NCBI GenBank assembly: GCA_904066235.2
Contig: CAJFCV020000005.1
Location: forward strand, 11,217,501-11,281,500
Length of the DNA: 64,000 bases
Reading direction: 5' to 3'
Source of the DNA: Bursaphelenchus xylophilus
Lineage: Eukaryota > Nematoda > Chromadorea > Rhabditida > Aphelenchoididae
The stretch's first letter is position 1. Every line of letters starts with the position of its first letter. The notes under the pieces are model-generated. The model saw nothing but the letters and a program-made list of their open reading frames with translations, ran no database searches and was not told where the DNA came from. Of the stretch, positions 1 through 10,345 are shown piece after piece. The position numbers and the translations under genes are program-made.

Positions 1-175
1 TCACAGGCCTGTCAATGTCCCATTTACTTTTTAAATACAACTTTTACGACCCGTTTTCTTCATAATCATATTCAACTATTTTCTCCTTTTTCATTCTGCA
101 ACTTGCGAAAAGAAAAAAAGAATTTTTGAGTCTAGGCCAGCAACGGAAGTTTTCCAAGAAAAAAAATAAGAAACT

Positions 176-340
176 CACATGCACCGCCAAGACCATTGGA
201 TGGAAGAATCTGGATTTCTGCTTTCGCTTCGATCGCTGCGACTTGCCCGCATTGGCGATAACCTCCCGAGTTCCGTCCTTGTGCAAGGCGATGTCCATCT
301 TGTCGTGGGCTGTTCAGTGGCCCCACAAAAGGGCGGCAAC
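176..340 (-). CDS. Possible internal exon of an unrecognised minus-strand gene
   Basis: An acceptor-like sequence (CGAAAGCAG, about 341-349 on the minus strand) and a clean donor (GCAT|GTGAGT, about 175) bracket an open segment. At least two frames stay open and none gives a recognisable domain. One frame begins with a hydrophobic stretch (LFSLLLPPFCGAT) that could be a secretion signal. It would splice to a short terminal exon at about 47-95 ending in an acidic tail. Both the frame and the gene itself are uncertain. Confidence 0.2.
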
Positions 341-526
341 AGAAGCGAAAAGAGCACCGCACTGCTTTCGAATTGGCAAAAATGGGAAGGAAAACGGGAA
401 ATTTTTATTTCGATAATTTTGAAAATGAAAATTTAAAAAACGATGTGAAAATGGGAACCATGGGAAACCTGGATTAGAAAGTACTAAAAGAATAAGGGAA
501 CTAAGATTGTCTATATGAAATTGAGG

Positions 527-2881
527 TCAGCACGAGAGATGACTGAACACTCCGGTGATGTTGACAACTTCTCTGTTTCCGAAATTGAACGGCCGAATAA
601 TGTCGCCGGACTCAATGTACTTGTCCTCTACGCGGATGGAAAAGTGCTCACATTCCTGAAAAGAAAACAGTGGATGGTACCGTCAGGGAGAAATAGGAAT
701 AAAAAAATTCCGTAAGATTTTTGCAGATTGCCCATCATCCAAAAAAATAAAAAAATTCTTGGAGAGATGAATAAAAAGAGTAAAAAACCTTGCCTTTGAG
801 TCACATCGGTAATAAAAGTGTAGGTATGGCTCGATGCTCGTCAGCTCATCGGTCCTTCCAGTTATGTGGAAATTACCCTCATGGTCCGTTTTTACGTTGG
901 CTACAAGGTCGTTAGGGTCTACTGAAATGATAAAATATAATTTTTTGACAAAAAGCGGCGAAATTTTTTTTATTTTTGGTATAGAAACCTGACCAATTTT
1001 TGATGATTATATTACACTTGGATTAGAAATCTCATCAACCCTTCGAAATTGCTGTAACTGCTGCACAACTTGTTTATAACAAGTAAAAGTAGATCTTACT
1101 TGTACAAAAGTCCTTTTTCGAAATCCCAAAAAGAAAGAGCAGAAAAAAATTTCAAATCGAAAATGTGCGATTACGCAAGAAAATAAGCCTAAAATTTCTG
1201 CGCAACGCATGTTTCTGCGCAATAATAAGCTAGAAAGGGGCGTGGCACGTCGACAGAAATTTGCGCAAGGGTCGAAACTCGGCGCCTATAGGCTTATTCT
1301 TTGATCTTGCAGCTTACTGCGCGGTGATTTGAATTTTTTTTCAAGTTTTCTTGATTTGTTTTCAAAAATCATCATGTTTAACGTCCCAACCCCCTCTTTT
1401 TCTTATATCCCGATCATTTATGACCCCTCAGCGGTCCAGGCTACCTCTTCGGGGTGGCCAGGACCGGTCCCAGTTTTAATCCCTGAGGGTAATTTTGTCG
1501 TGGAGGCCAATTTGGCCTCAAATTTACATTTAGGAGGAATTGGCCGAGTCCAGAGCGGAAGAGTGGAGAAGAAGAAGGAGAAGAGATGGGCCCGCACCAA
1601 GTGGTCGCAAGCCCAGGAGCAGACACTGGCTGCGGCGTTCGCGGAGGACCAAGAGATAGGCTCGCGAATGCCGCAGCTGGTAGAAGCGACTGGCCTGCCG
1701 GAGAAGACCATTAAGGTGTACTTCGCGAACCACCGAGCCAGAAGCAAGAAGAGCCAGAAGGAAGACAAGCCAAGGAAGCCAGGAAGGCCACGTAAGTTAA
1801 CAGAGGTAAGTGAGGGGTACGGTAGCTGGGAGGGGTCCCCTTCGGCTGAATTTGCAAGTGGCTCCAGGCATGTACAATATATGCACCCTGGATATCCAAG
1901 CGAAACTTTGGATATTCAGGGAGCATGTAGTGCCCCCGCCCAGAGAAAGGCTCAATTTGCCTCGGGCAACTATTGTTTGCCATCACAAAACTATTACAGT
2001 AACCCTCAGGGATCATGGGATTACAGTAACACATCAGCGAACTATTATCCGCAGATGGGTTACTGCAATCCAGTGATCCCTGAGGGGTATTGTAACAATT
2101 TTGTAAATTGAAATAATATGCCCTCGGGGCAAATTGAGCAGAGTCCGAGCTTGGAGACGTGTTTGGAGGCTCCAAGCGAGGACTTCTTGCAAGATGCCAT
2201 GCAAATTGCTGGCATTGAACCGGCCGAAGAGGCCCGAGCTGCGCCCGAGGTTTCGGAGGCCAAACTGGCCGAAGATAATTGGGACGAAGTCTTAGCGGGT
2301 TTCGAAAATTATTGAGGGGATTTTTTAGTAATTTTTGATTATAAAAATAAAAAAAAACAAAAAATCTTTTTTATCATTTTTTTAATTTAGAATAAAAAAC
2401 AAAAAAATCCAAAAAAATTGTTTATTAAATAAAAAATATTTTACCGGTGAATTTTTATTATTTGATTTTATTTTTTTCCGATTTTGTCTTATTTTCTTTT
2501 ATTTCTCTTTATTTTTCTCGTTTCTCGTCCGTTTATTCAGATTAAAGTCTCTTCAGTCTCTCACTGAACGCCGGGTATCAGTGCTCCATGGGGTTGTTCC
2601 TTTCCCCGCCTCCGGGCAAAAAAGGAAATTCCTCTTCGAAGATCGACCGCCTTGCCGTGGCGAAGAGGCTTTTACCAAGAGTCGATCAAAACTTTGAAAC
2701 CCAAACGTAAAAATTTTTCCCCTAATGTAAGTTACTCACACCAAAACCGATCCCTCTCGATGAACTTGACGTTTGCGCCGACCAGTGGCTTTCCATTGCA
2801 AGTCAATCGGCCATACGCAGTGATCCCCTGTGATTCACAGCGAACCCCGATGAGAAGTCCCAACAATACAAATAACAACAT
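527..2881 (-). CDS. Transthyretin-like (TTL/TTR-52-type) secreted protein
   Basis: Three exons on the minus strand, 2740-2881, 794-921 and 527-655, join in phase to 132 residues, the usual size of nematode transthyretin-like proteins. Residues 1-18 form a signal peptide (MLLFVLLGLLIGVRC). They are followed by the family core GRLTCNGKPLVGANVKF, then DPNDL, a TD-EGNF block, and the SIEPYLHFYYRC segment with conserved cysteines. Family members are small secreted beta-sandwich proteins; some bridge apoptotic-cell lipids to receptors, but most have no known ligand. Intron 1 (1.8 kb) contains an entire homeobox gene on the other strand. Intron 2 begins with GC (CAAAG|GCAAGG); a GT choice breaks the frame. 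The start ATG at 2881 is the only one giving a signal peptide. The chosen donor at 2740 is GTGAGT. Confidence 0.82.
1374..2315 (+). CDS. Atypical homeodomain protein with AT-hook, nested in the TTL intron
   Basis: Two readings exist. Spliced: exons 1374-1805 and 2142-2315 (donor GAG|GTAAGT, acceptor GAGCAG, phase 0) give 201 residues. Unspliced, the first frame runs on to a stop at 2111. Residues about 69-127 form a homeodomain whose recognition helix reads LPEKTIKVYFANHRARSKK. Asn51 and Arg53 are kept, but Trp48 is Tyr and position 50 is Ala. An AT-hook (KPGRPRK, residues 135-141) follows directly, so minor-groove binding by two modules is likely. In the spliced form the tail is acidic and ends DNWDEVLAGFENY, like an activation domain. 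In the unspliced form it is a Tyr/Asn/Ser-rich tail. A nuclear transcription factor is inferred. No closer class could be assigned. Confidence 0.68.
1951..2138. repeat. Imperfect inverted repeat, two ~80-bp arms, in the homeobox intron/alternative exon
   Basis: Arm 1951-2030 and arm 2059-2138 are reverse complements with scattered mismatches. Both contain the CTCAATTTGCC...CGGG end and the CCCTCAGGGATCA core. The arms lie within the predicted 336-nt intron, and the right arm stops four bases before its acceptor. A transcript would fold into a long hairpin. Confidence 0.7.
2550..2685. other. GC-rich segment with stacked stem-loops, possible structured RNA
   Basis: Between the AT-rich tail of the homeobox gene and exon 1 of the TTL gene lies a 130-base GC-rich island. 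Three simple hairpins can be drawn by eye on the plus strand: CACTGA/TCAGTG, GGGG/CCCC, and CCTCTTCG/CGAAGAGG around a 22-base loop. It does not match spliceosomal U RNAs, 5S or SL RNA as I know them. It may be a small RNA gene or simply intronic. Confidence 0.25.
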
Positions 2882-3024
2882 TCGAGGAAATGGACAAAAA
2901 AAGCGACGGCTCTCTGATTATATTCGCCCCCGCGACCTTGTCCGAACGAGAAATGTTGAAAATTATAGTTTATTATTATGAGTAATCGTTGTTTTGGAGA
3001 CGACGATTGAGTGGAGGGGGAAGT

Positions 3025-5523
3025 CTAGGCGGAAAGACGAGCGGTGTGTCGGCGATTCAGAGCGGCGGAGGTCTGAAAAAGGTTGTTAGAAGTATAATTG
3101 AGACTTTGCAAAAGGACTAGTAAACACTCGGTAATTTCTGCAAGTTCGGAGGTAAGTTCTCATCAAAACATTCCCGATTCGAAACTCACCAAGATCAAGT
3201 TCAACTTGGGCGGAAGATCATCGATGTCACTCGCTTCTTCGTACTCATCATGCGCCGTGTATTCGTAGGTGTCGGCCACATCAAACGAATGGCCGTACGC
3301 GTAGCGGCGTCGCTTCTCTTTCGCCGTCTCCATGTTCCTTTGGATCTGCGCGTATTCCGGACTCTCCACCTTCCGCCGCAGATGCTGAAGGAACTTTTCT
3401 CGTGTCGAAATGAACTTCCGAACGATTGTCGAGGCGGTTTGAGTGCTTTGCAGCTCCTTCACATCCACGCCAGTCTTCTGGCTCTTGTTGAGGGGGCGAT
3501 AGACGGTGGTGGCGATGGAAATATCATCGTCCGGGTCGTCGAACGAATCGCTGGTGTAGGTGGTGCCCGAACCTGTCAAAGTGCCTTCAAATTAGAGGGG
3601 TTTAAGCCGGAGACAAGACATGGCTTTCGGGCCGGGCCCAGCCCGCACATGGTTTTGCCTGGCCTGTTACAATTTTTCACGTCAGACCTTTTTCAGCTGT
3701 CGCTCGCACCTTGACTAATACGAATGGACTAGTAAGAAATGTCAATAGTTATAAGGCCAACTTAATCTTATAATATTATCTAGTACAGTTTGGCCCGACC
3801 CAAAAGCCATGTCTACTAGCGACTTACTGCTTGTTTCCATTGAAACTTGAAGGTGTTGCAGATCATTTTCGGTCGCTGCCTGTGGCGTGTAACTTTCATC
3901 CGAGATGACTGACTGCGGCGTGGAACAGGAGTAGCCAACGGACTCGGTGAAGGAGGTCTGAATGGTGGCGTTGGCTTTGACGAGACGGTCTTGACTCTGA
4001 AAAGAAATTTTATGAGGACTAACTGTGTAGGGGCAGCTGAAAAAATCTATTTTGCCCGCTCGAAATTTGCCGAGTTAAGAGGAAAAGAAAATTTTTAACC
4101 TCGAGAAATATCCCTTTTTCTTTCTCTATCAGTCTGTCGGAAAAATAATGAGCACAATGTCGATGCGCCAACCGCGTTGCACAGCATGCAGAAAAAACAA
4201 TTTTGCCGCGGCACAAGTAGTTTTCTCGACGGAGATGCAATTTTCGGTAAGACAGTGCTCATTATTTTCCCGACAGAACGATATTTTGAATCCACCCACC
4301 TGATAGCGACTTCCATTTCTCGAGTTCTTCTCCGATTCCAACAGTAAAATCCTCTCCTCCAACGCTTTCACATACGCCATCAGCTCCTCGTCCGGCGGCT
4401 TCTTCGGCGTCTCCGTTCTGCGGTTTTCATTCGGCGACTCACTCCATTTCAGCGATCCGTTCTCCATCTGACAGCACTGCTCTTGGTAGTTGCATTGCGA
4501 ACAACAAGGCGGCGCGTAGCAGCACTGTTGTTGCTGTTGCAGAGTGTGGGCGTGGCTCTCGTAGGTCTGATGGGCTTGTTGCAGGTCGCGAACTTGTCGT
4601 TGCTTCTGAATCCGCACCTTGTCCAAGTAAAGGCATAGCCGACGGAGTTCGACGTTCTCCTCGATGAGCTTTCGTTGAGCGTTTTCGGCCTCCAACGCGC
4701 GTTGCTGACAGCAACAGTTCTGAAGGTGCGATATTTTGGGTTTATAGAAGTGTGATTCAGTTAACGTCGGAAGTAGCCCAAGTGCGGCGCTCAGATTTTG
4801 ATGAAACTTGGCACAAATTTAGAATAAATTTTTCTATGACGTATGCAAGCCCGCTAACTCGCGCTTTGCAGAAACCAACGAGATTTTTAGACCGAAAGAT
4901 GATATTATAGAAATTTGACATTTTTTGCAATTTTGGCGTTCAAAGTTTCATCCCGCTTTCTACTGCAGGGAGTAATGTTTAGACATAAAACTTAAGTTTT
5001 TCCGTCTATGGCCAAAAGTTATTTTTCTTTGGTCGCGCTCCACATTTTGCGTACTCTCTGGGCCGCAAAGGCCGCTGAATATCTCGGCGGCGCCTGGAAA
5101 GTACAAGCTAAAACTCTCGGAAATTGATACGTGTCCCATGCCCAACGTATGCGCAAAATTTATAGAAAATCCGAACGTTGCACTTGGAGTGCTTCCACTT
5201 GCCGGCACAATATCAGTCTGCCGGGAAAATGGTGGCAAGTTGTCGCGCCTTTGAATAGCCCATCATCGCTTTGCCACGGCAAGTCGCAGCTGGAGACCAC
5301 TATTTTCCCGACGGGCTCATAGTAAATGTAATATTTTAACCAAAATTATTCAAAACCCTACCTTGTCTCTCCAATAATTGACGCTCTCCCGATCCTTCGA
5401 CTGTGTCTTCCTTAACGGGAAATAATACTGACCGGTGGCCAGATTTTGCTGACTTCTAGCCACCCCCTTCCCAGCGGTCATCCTCTTTTTGAAGCTCTTT
5501 ATCTCATCATAAAGACTTTTCAT
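3025..5523 (-). CDS. picc-1: CCDC85 / PICC-1-like coiled-coil protein
   Basis: Five exons on the minus strand (5362-5523, 4300-4719, 3828-3996, 3190-3572, 3025-3072) join in phase to 393 residues. The CCDC85 signature is in exon 2: a leucine-rich coiled coil LIEENVELRRLCLYLDK (about residues 70-90), preceded by an NCCCQQRALEAEN run and followed by a Gln/Cys-rich stretch and a second coiled coil (YVKALEERILLLESEK, about 175-190). In C. elegans, PICC-1 links the RhoGAP PAC-1 to adherens junctions; vertebrate CCDC85 proteins also act at junctions. A similar cortical adaptor role is inferred. The C-terminal half is charged and low in complexity. The last exon (16 codons) is the least certain; an alternative acceptor lies just upstream. 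Introns 1 and 2 carry repeats. Confidence 0.7.
4128..4281. repeat. Palindromic MITE family A, copy 1
   Basis: Type description for this family: about 130-160 bp, terminal inverted repeats ATCAGTCTGTCGGGAAAATA. The interior is GC-richer and itself partly palindromic (typical pieces: GCATCGAAAATCGCATCGCCGC and CTTCAGCGACG). There is no coding capacity. This copy lies in intron 2 of the CCDC85-like gene and has a one-base change in the left end. Confidence 0.85.
4757..5207. repeat. TIR repeat family B (CAAGTGCGACGCTCAG ends)
   Basis: Left end GTAGCCCAAGTGCGGCGCTCAG and right end CACTTGGAGTGCTTCCACTTG are inverted. The interior has CGCGCTTTGCAGAAAC and ATTTTTAGACCGAAAG. Related copies or fragments are at 13400-13838, 27563-27920, 34720-34800 and 52718-53185. 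It sits in intron 1 of the CCDC85-like gene. Confidence 0.65.
5212..5320. repeat. MITE family A, short copy
   Basis: A reduced member (about 110 bp) with ends ATCAGTCTGCCGGGAAAAT and ATTTTCCCGACGGGCT. Its interior belongs to the second subfamily (TTGCCACGGC-type core). Confidence 0.75.
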
Positions 5524-6048
5524 AATCGAAAATTAAGATGCCACAAATCTCTTTGGAACCCTTATTCAAAAACAGCCCTCAGGCCATAGAGAAGGCCCGT
5601 AATTTTTGGGTCAGCGCTTCCTACCGCCTTCTCTTCCCAGTTCGATCCGGTGGGGGGCCGAACGGGCGGGACCACGTAAACATTACACTACGTCGATCAC
5701 TCGGCATTCCTCGAGAGATGTTATAAAACGCAAGGGGGCGCTTAATTCGCTAGTCATTTTTCTTCTCTCGGTCATTTGCTTTTCATTTGGGCGAAAAATA
5801 ACGCAAGGATCGGCAGAAGGGCCCGGATCAGTGGGCCATCTCTCATATCGAACATTATTAACATCTGGATGATGTTTCCCCGGGAATTTTAATTTCTTGT
5901 GTTAGGAAATGAAAATGCTGTAATAGTAAGGAAGTATATTTAGGCATGGCTCAATGATCGATCTAGAGCCGCGGGCCAGGCCCTAGAGAATGCTGGTCCG
6001 GGCAGGCCGGCCTGAAGAAAAATCAGTTGAATAGGCTTGCTGTTTTTT

Positions 6049-6190
6049 AGTTTGTCGGGAAAATAATGTGCACTCGCATCGAAAATCGCATCGTCGCAGA
6101 GAAAATGAGTTGTGGCAACAAAATCAAATAAATTTCGCGACGCCATTGCCGCAGAGACATTGTGCCCATTATTTTCCCGACATACTGATA
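6049..6190. repeat. MITE family A copy
   Basis: Left end AGTTTGTCGGGAAAATAATG, right end CATTATTTTCCCGACATACTGATA. It belongs to the TGCAC/GCATCG subfamily. Confidence 0.8.
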
Positions 6191-6421
6191 TTAGCAGTTT
6201 CATAAAGTTTTGCACATTCCAAGCCTCAAAAAAGCCGTTTGCACTGTGCAAATTTCTATAGCGACGTATTAGTCAAAACTTGCCTACGTTGTAGCGATAT
6301 TTCAAAGGACAATGCACAATGCAAACCTAAAAAAATAGCCGTTTGCACTGTGCAAAAAATGCAGTGCTTTTTCTCCACGGTGTGGGACGCGTCAAATGTT
6401 CATGCACTTTATGAAAATACT

Positions 6422-6572
6422 ATCAGTCTGTCGGGAAAATAATGAGCATTCTGTCGCATTGAAAAGCGCATCGCCGCCGAGAAAATTAATTGTGTTGCGG
6501 CAAAATCAAATTTCTTTTTAGTACAGCGACGCAACAGCGATATTTTGGTCCTTGTTTTCCCGACAGACTCAC
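6422..6572. repeat. MITE family A copy
   Basis: The left end ATCAGTCTGTCGGGAAAATA is perfect. The right end is CTTGTTTTCCCGACAGACTC. It abuts a family D fragment. Confidence 0.8.
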
Positions 6573-6671
6573 AGTTTCTGGGAAGTCAAAAAAATGGTCC
6601 ATGCCTTGACAAATCATCTGCTAAACTATAAGGTCAAAAATTATCAAAAACAACTACATATGGCTCTGTCT

Positions 6672-9600
6672 TTATTGTCGCTTCGTTGAAAACAATCGGA
6701 CATCCGACCGCGTGGGATAGCCGGCACTTTTCGACTTTTTCGGCGCCGCTTCTGGTCCCCACACCTGCCGCAGCTCCGCGAAATGCCGATCGCCGCTGTT
6801 GATCACGCTAATCTTCTGCCCCAACGCATTCCTCATCGCCATGTCCTTGCCGTGTTCGGCCGGACGGCACGGGATCTTCTTGCGCAACAACGGCTCGTTC
6901 CAAAATATCCAGAACGGGATGGCAATGTCGAAGGATTGGAAGACAATGTCGTGCAGCGCGCCAACATAGCGCGACTCCATCAGCAAGCAATGGGGCACCA
7001 TGTAGGCAAGGATGAAGACCAGAATTGGAAGACCGATGAACAAGCGGACTAATGAGAGGTACATCACGGACTTTTGAATCGATAGGGAGCGGAGTTGAAT
7101 GGAGATCTGCAAAAGCCAAGTTTAGAGGGCCGTATTTAAGCCTAGCTCAAACTATATTCATAAAAATATAGTGTGTCACGATGACATTATCTAAAATGGG
7201 CCTGTGGTACCAAAACGGCTCCAGAGGGCTAGGACTACTCCCTGGAGTATCCATAGAAAATATAAGGTTCAAAATTCTAGCCAACAGTCATCAATTTGGA
7301 TGACTAATTTCCCGGATTTCTTTTTTGGATGACGTTTTTTCCGAATTCATGCGAATTATGGCGTGAAAAGTGTCACTATAGTAGAAGAACATTTTTCCAC
7401 AAAAAAGTTAATTTTTTTCTGTCGCTGGCGAAAGTATCGCAAAAAGGGTGCTTTTTCTCTGATCTCCTCTCTCCACGCTCCGCACACTCTCCCTACGGCA
7501 AAAGACTGTTCAATCTCTAGGCAAAGATTTGGGAGCCTTCCATTGTTAGTGAGGGGAGTTGGCGTTGCGGTTTTTGTGCCGGACCACATTCATTACCAGT
7601 AGGCCTACACTTGCGGACAACCACTTTGCGGGCTGCTACATATAACAAAAAAACCACGGAGATTCCGAGGGGATGTTTCGAAATCCGCCAACATTTGCTT
7701 GCAACAAGAAATTCAAACGATTTTTTTGGCAGTTAGATGTTGCAAATTATGTTTACAGGTGTATAAGTGGTTTGAAAAGTGACTATAACGTTATCCCGGC
7801 ATTTCTAAAGGTTCAGAAACCATATTTTTGAAAACAAACCACCATAATTTCGCAAGCGGTGAGTGGATTCAATTGATTCGTGTGCTTATCAGTACAAAGG
7901 AGTCGTCAATACAAAATTTCTATGATACTACGTAGATTACGAAAGGGAAATTGCAGTTGTGGCCGGTAAAAGTCGGCTGTCCACAAAATGGTTGACCGCA
8001 AAAGTTGCGAGATCCCATTACTTACCATTGTCTTGTTATGGAGGTCAAACTTATGTTGGAAGTACAAACTGGCCAACTGGCTCTTGAACGGGATTGTCAA
8101 CTAAAAAATACACTTTAATTTTTGATTTTTCCTATAGAAACATCTGAAAAAGCACTTACAACCACACTGCCGGCCGTGACAGTGAACATGAGAGATGCCA
8201 GTAGAAGATGGTAAGTATTGGCTAAACAAAACTCAGCGATTTCCCAACCACTTACTGTGCGAATCGCCGAAAAGCCCAACAATCGAAAGGACCCATGAAA
8301 TGAGAGTGCATAGCAGTCCATTAAACGCTCCCTTGCATCCGAAGTTGGAGTTTGTGAACTTGCAAAATATATATAACATGATGCCGGATATTGCGATCAT
8401 ATCGTATTTGGAGCAGACGAAAAAGTCGTGATACAGACCCATCCTATCGTCCTTCGAATACGTGTATCTGCTGTTGAAGACAACGTTTATGAGGATGATA
8501 AGTCTAAAGATTTTCAATGGATATATGGCTCGAGAAGTCTAAATTTTTGAGTGTCCAAAAAATGTGTCAAAAAGACAGCTGTTTAGAATGTAAGATTAAA
8601 GATTAAACAGAGGTTATGCATAGCTAAGACAACCTCTATTAGTATAGTGGCGGACCTGATCCATTGGCCAAAAATGTACCATTTTGCATCCGGGAAGTAT
8701 CAAAAATGCAGCAAAATACCTCCTTCTCGAAGTGAAAAAAGTCCGATTTCAAAAGCGCGCCCTTTCAAACTGAGTTTTTTTAGTGGGAGAGGGAGGCATT
8801 TTGCCACATTTTTGATACTTCCCGGATGCAAAATGATACCTTTTTTGCCACTGGATCAGGTCCCACACCGAATTTGCACATCAGTCCGTCGGGAAAATAA
8901 TTATTTTACAAGCACTCTGTTGCATCAAAGATCGCATCGCCGCAGAGAAAATCAATTATGTAGCGGGAAAATAACATTGTTTTTTATTCCAGACGGACTC
9001 ATAAAGTGCATGGACGCTTTCTCTCTTTCGCACAGTGCATTTTGAACTTTTTCTAGACTTGTCACCAACGCACAGTGCATTCTTCTCTTTTCGCACAGTG
9101 CAGGCCCGAAAAAAGTTTTTTTGAACTGTGTGAACCCTTCAGCAGATCCTAGGCGGCGATTAAAGAAATTTTTACGCCGCAGCAAGATCGAGTTAAAGTG
9201 CACAGTGCAAAAATAAGGGGTTTTTGTGCACGGTACGGATCGCGTTAAAATTTCCTTGTACTTTATGAAAATAATAATACAGTCGCCACAAATCAATTTA
9301 GGTTCAAAACTTTTATAATGTCCAATTTGAAAGACGGATTTTCTGGACTTTCTTGGACTTTTTCCCCGGCGAAAGTCTTTGCAATACCTCAAAGTTTCTT
9401 GACATGCTCTGGAGGGTACTCCTTGATATATACAGCCGTTTTTTATCCCAATGGCACATTTTACAAGGAAGTACTTTTAGTGGCTGAGTGGCTAGTGCCG
9501 CAGCCTGGGAATCAAGAGGGGCGATGCCGCACGGGTTCGATTCCCCTTTTGGCCTAAATCAACTTTTTTGAAGGTCTGAAAAATAAATTTTTATGCCAAG

Positions 9601-10146
9601 ACAGATTTATTATGCTTTCGAAACACAACAAACATCATTTCCAGTTAAAATGAAATTTGCAAACCTGTGAAAAATTAAACGAAAAGGGTTTATATAGGAC
9701 TTTAAATCAACTTGCGGTGGATTTTTCACCCCTAAAAACCTAAAATGGACAGCTAATATTTCCATATCCTTGAGCAGCGTGATGACACAATTTTTTTGAG
9801 GTATGTCTAAAAGTAAAGTAGGAGCCCCCATAAAAGTACTTTTCTTGTTAAACAAGTGCTATTGTGATACATTTCTGGACACACAAATATTTAGAATTCT
9901 CCAACCATATATTCACCACACCTACCGCAGACTCAGGTATCCAAACGAGCAAAAGCTCTCGTTCAACAAAAGCACTTTACTCAAACTGGTCAACAATCGA
10001 TACCGAATGATCGACACTGTAAAAATGAGCGTCGTATAGAGCGAAACAACCACCACGACCAGCTCAATGGCGGAGACAACCTTCAGGTTAAAGGGCACGT
10101 CGTCGGGACTGTCGCAACAGCAAGCTTTGGATGGACTTGCGCTCAT
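6672..10146 (-). CDS. Serpentine (7TM) chemoreceptor 1, Sra-superfamily-like
   Basis: Five exons on the minus strand (9926-10146, 8256-8503, 8160-8221, 8026-8100, 6672-7106) give 346 residues with phases 2,1,0,0, identical to receptors 2-4. Exon 1 has the first membrane helix and the motif LLTSLSKVLLLNESFCS, resembling the NxxKILL block of Sra-type receptors. Exon 2 holds GLYHDFFVCSKYDM and two helices. Exon 3 is a 21-residue helix piece. Exon 4 is the basic loop (LTIPFKSQLASLYFQHKFDL). Exon 5 has the last helices, the ALGQKI motif and a longer tail than its paralogues. Such receptors sit on sensory cilia and bind environmental cues; the ligand is unknown. The start at 10146 matches the position conserved in the paralogues. 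Class assignment is tentative, but 7TM receptor is firm. Confidence 0.75.
7605..8008. mobile_element. TIR element in intron 4 of receptor 1
   Basis: The inverted ends are ACCACTTTGCGGGCTG (about 7620) and the complementary CGGCTGTCCACAAAATGGTTG (about 7975). A related copy lies in reverse orientation at 33965-34300 and shares AACCACGGAGATTCCG and GGTGTATAAGTGG. No transposase is visible. Confidence 0.55.
8646..8870. repeat. Palindromic MITE family C copy
   Basis: Type description: about 230-250 bp, ends CAGTGGCGGACCTGATCCA and TGGATCAGGTCC. Inside each arm is CATTTTGCATCCGGGAAGTA followed by TCAAAAATG. It lies in intron 1 of receptor 1. Confidence 0.8.
8880..9002. repeat. MITE family A, right end damaged
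   Basis: The left end TCAGTCCGTCGGGAAAATAA is good. The right side has lost its CCCGAC block and reads CCAGACGGACTCATA. It overlaps the left end of a family D element. Confidence 0.65.
8997..9278. repeat. TIR repeat family D (CACAGTGC family)
   Basis: The ends are ATAAAGTGCATGGACG and the complementary TACTTTATGAAAAT. The interior has five or more CGCACAGTGCA motifs. Other members: 6229-6420, 10346-11228, 30700-31150, 33100-33300, 33632-33932 and 37107-37291. Confidence 0.65.
9464..9847. mobile_element. 384-bp foldback-end element with tRNA-like module, TTA duplication
   Basis: The termini are CAAGGAAGTACTTTTA and the complementary AAAAGTACTTTTCTTG. They are flanked directly by TTA on both sides (9461-9463, 9848-9850), a 3-bp target duplication. 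It contains a tRNA-like segment at 9476-9556. It lies in intron 1 of receptor 1. Related ends appear near 13190 and 19300. Confidence 0.65.
9476..9556 (+). other. tRNA-like pol III module (not a functional tRNA)
   Basis: A-box-like TGGCTGAGTGG and B box GGTTCGATTCC are spaced as in a long-variable-arm tRNA (Ser/Leu-like). The acceptor stem does not pair, so it is tRNA-derived, not a tRNA gene. Confidence 0.5.
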
Positions 10147-10345
10147 AAGACCCGTGGAGCCAAAGCTTGCAACGCCGCTGTCACGCGAAAACAATGACAT
10201 TAACTTGGAGGACAGGAATAGGGTAGCGATGCGGTAAACACGTACAGCAGGCATAGGAATTCCATTAATACGTGATGCGATTAATTCGTTAAACTGTAAA
10301 CAAACTTTTGGCCAGCTCCATGTGCGTATTGCCTACCAAAAGAAT

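Larger units (their letters stand above)
5524..6671. other. Intergenic spacer between the CCDC85-like gene and receptor 1
   Basis: I see no gene. Contents: a GC-rich unassigned stretch (5560-5750), two family A MITEs, and a family D fragment (6229-6420) with TTTGCACTGTGCAAA motifs. Confidence 0.5.

Noticed and set aside
1007..1222. Minus-strand open segment resembling an alternative first exon (FVQVRSTFTCYKQ) for the TTL gene
   Set aside because: The exon at 2740-2881 supplies a real signal peptide, the family core and the correct phase; this segment lacks them and its donor is weak.
9476..9556. A functional tRNA gene
   Set aside because: The A and B boxes are good, but the acceptor and anticodon stems do not fold. 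The sequence lies within a TIR element, so it is tRNA-derived. The same holds for 15581-15655, 22233-22305 and 49924-50000.
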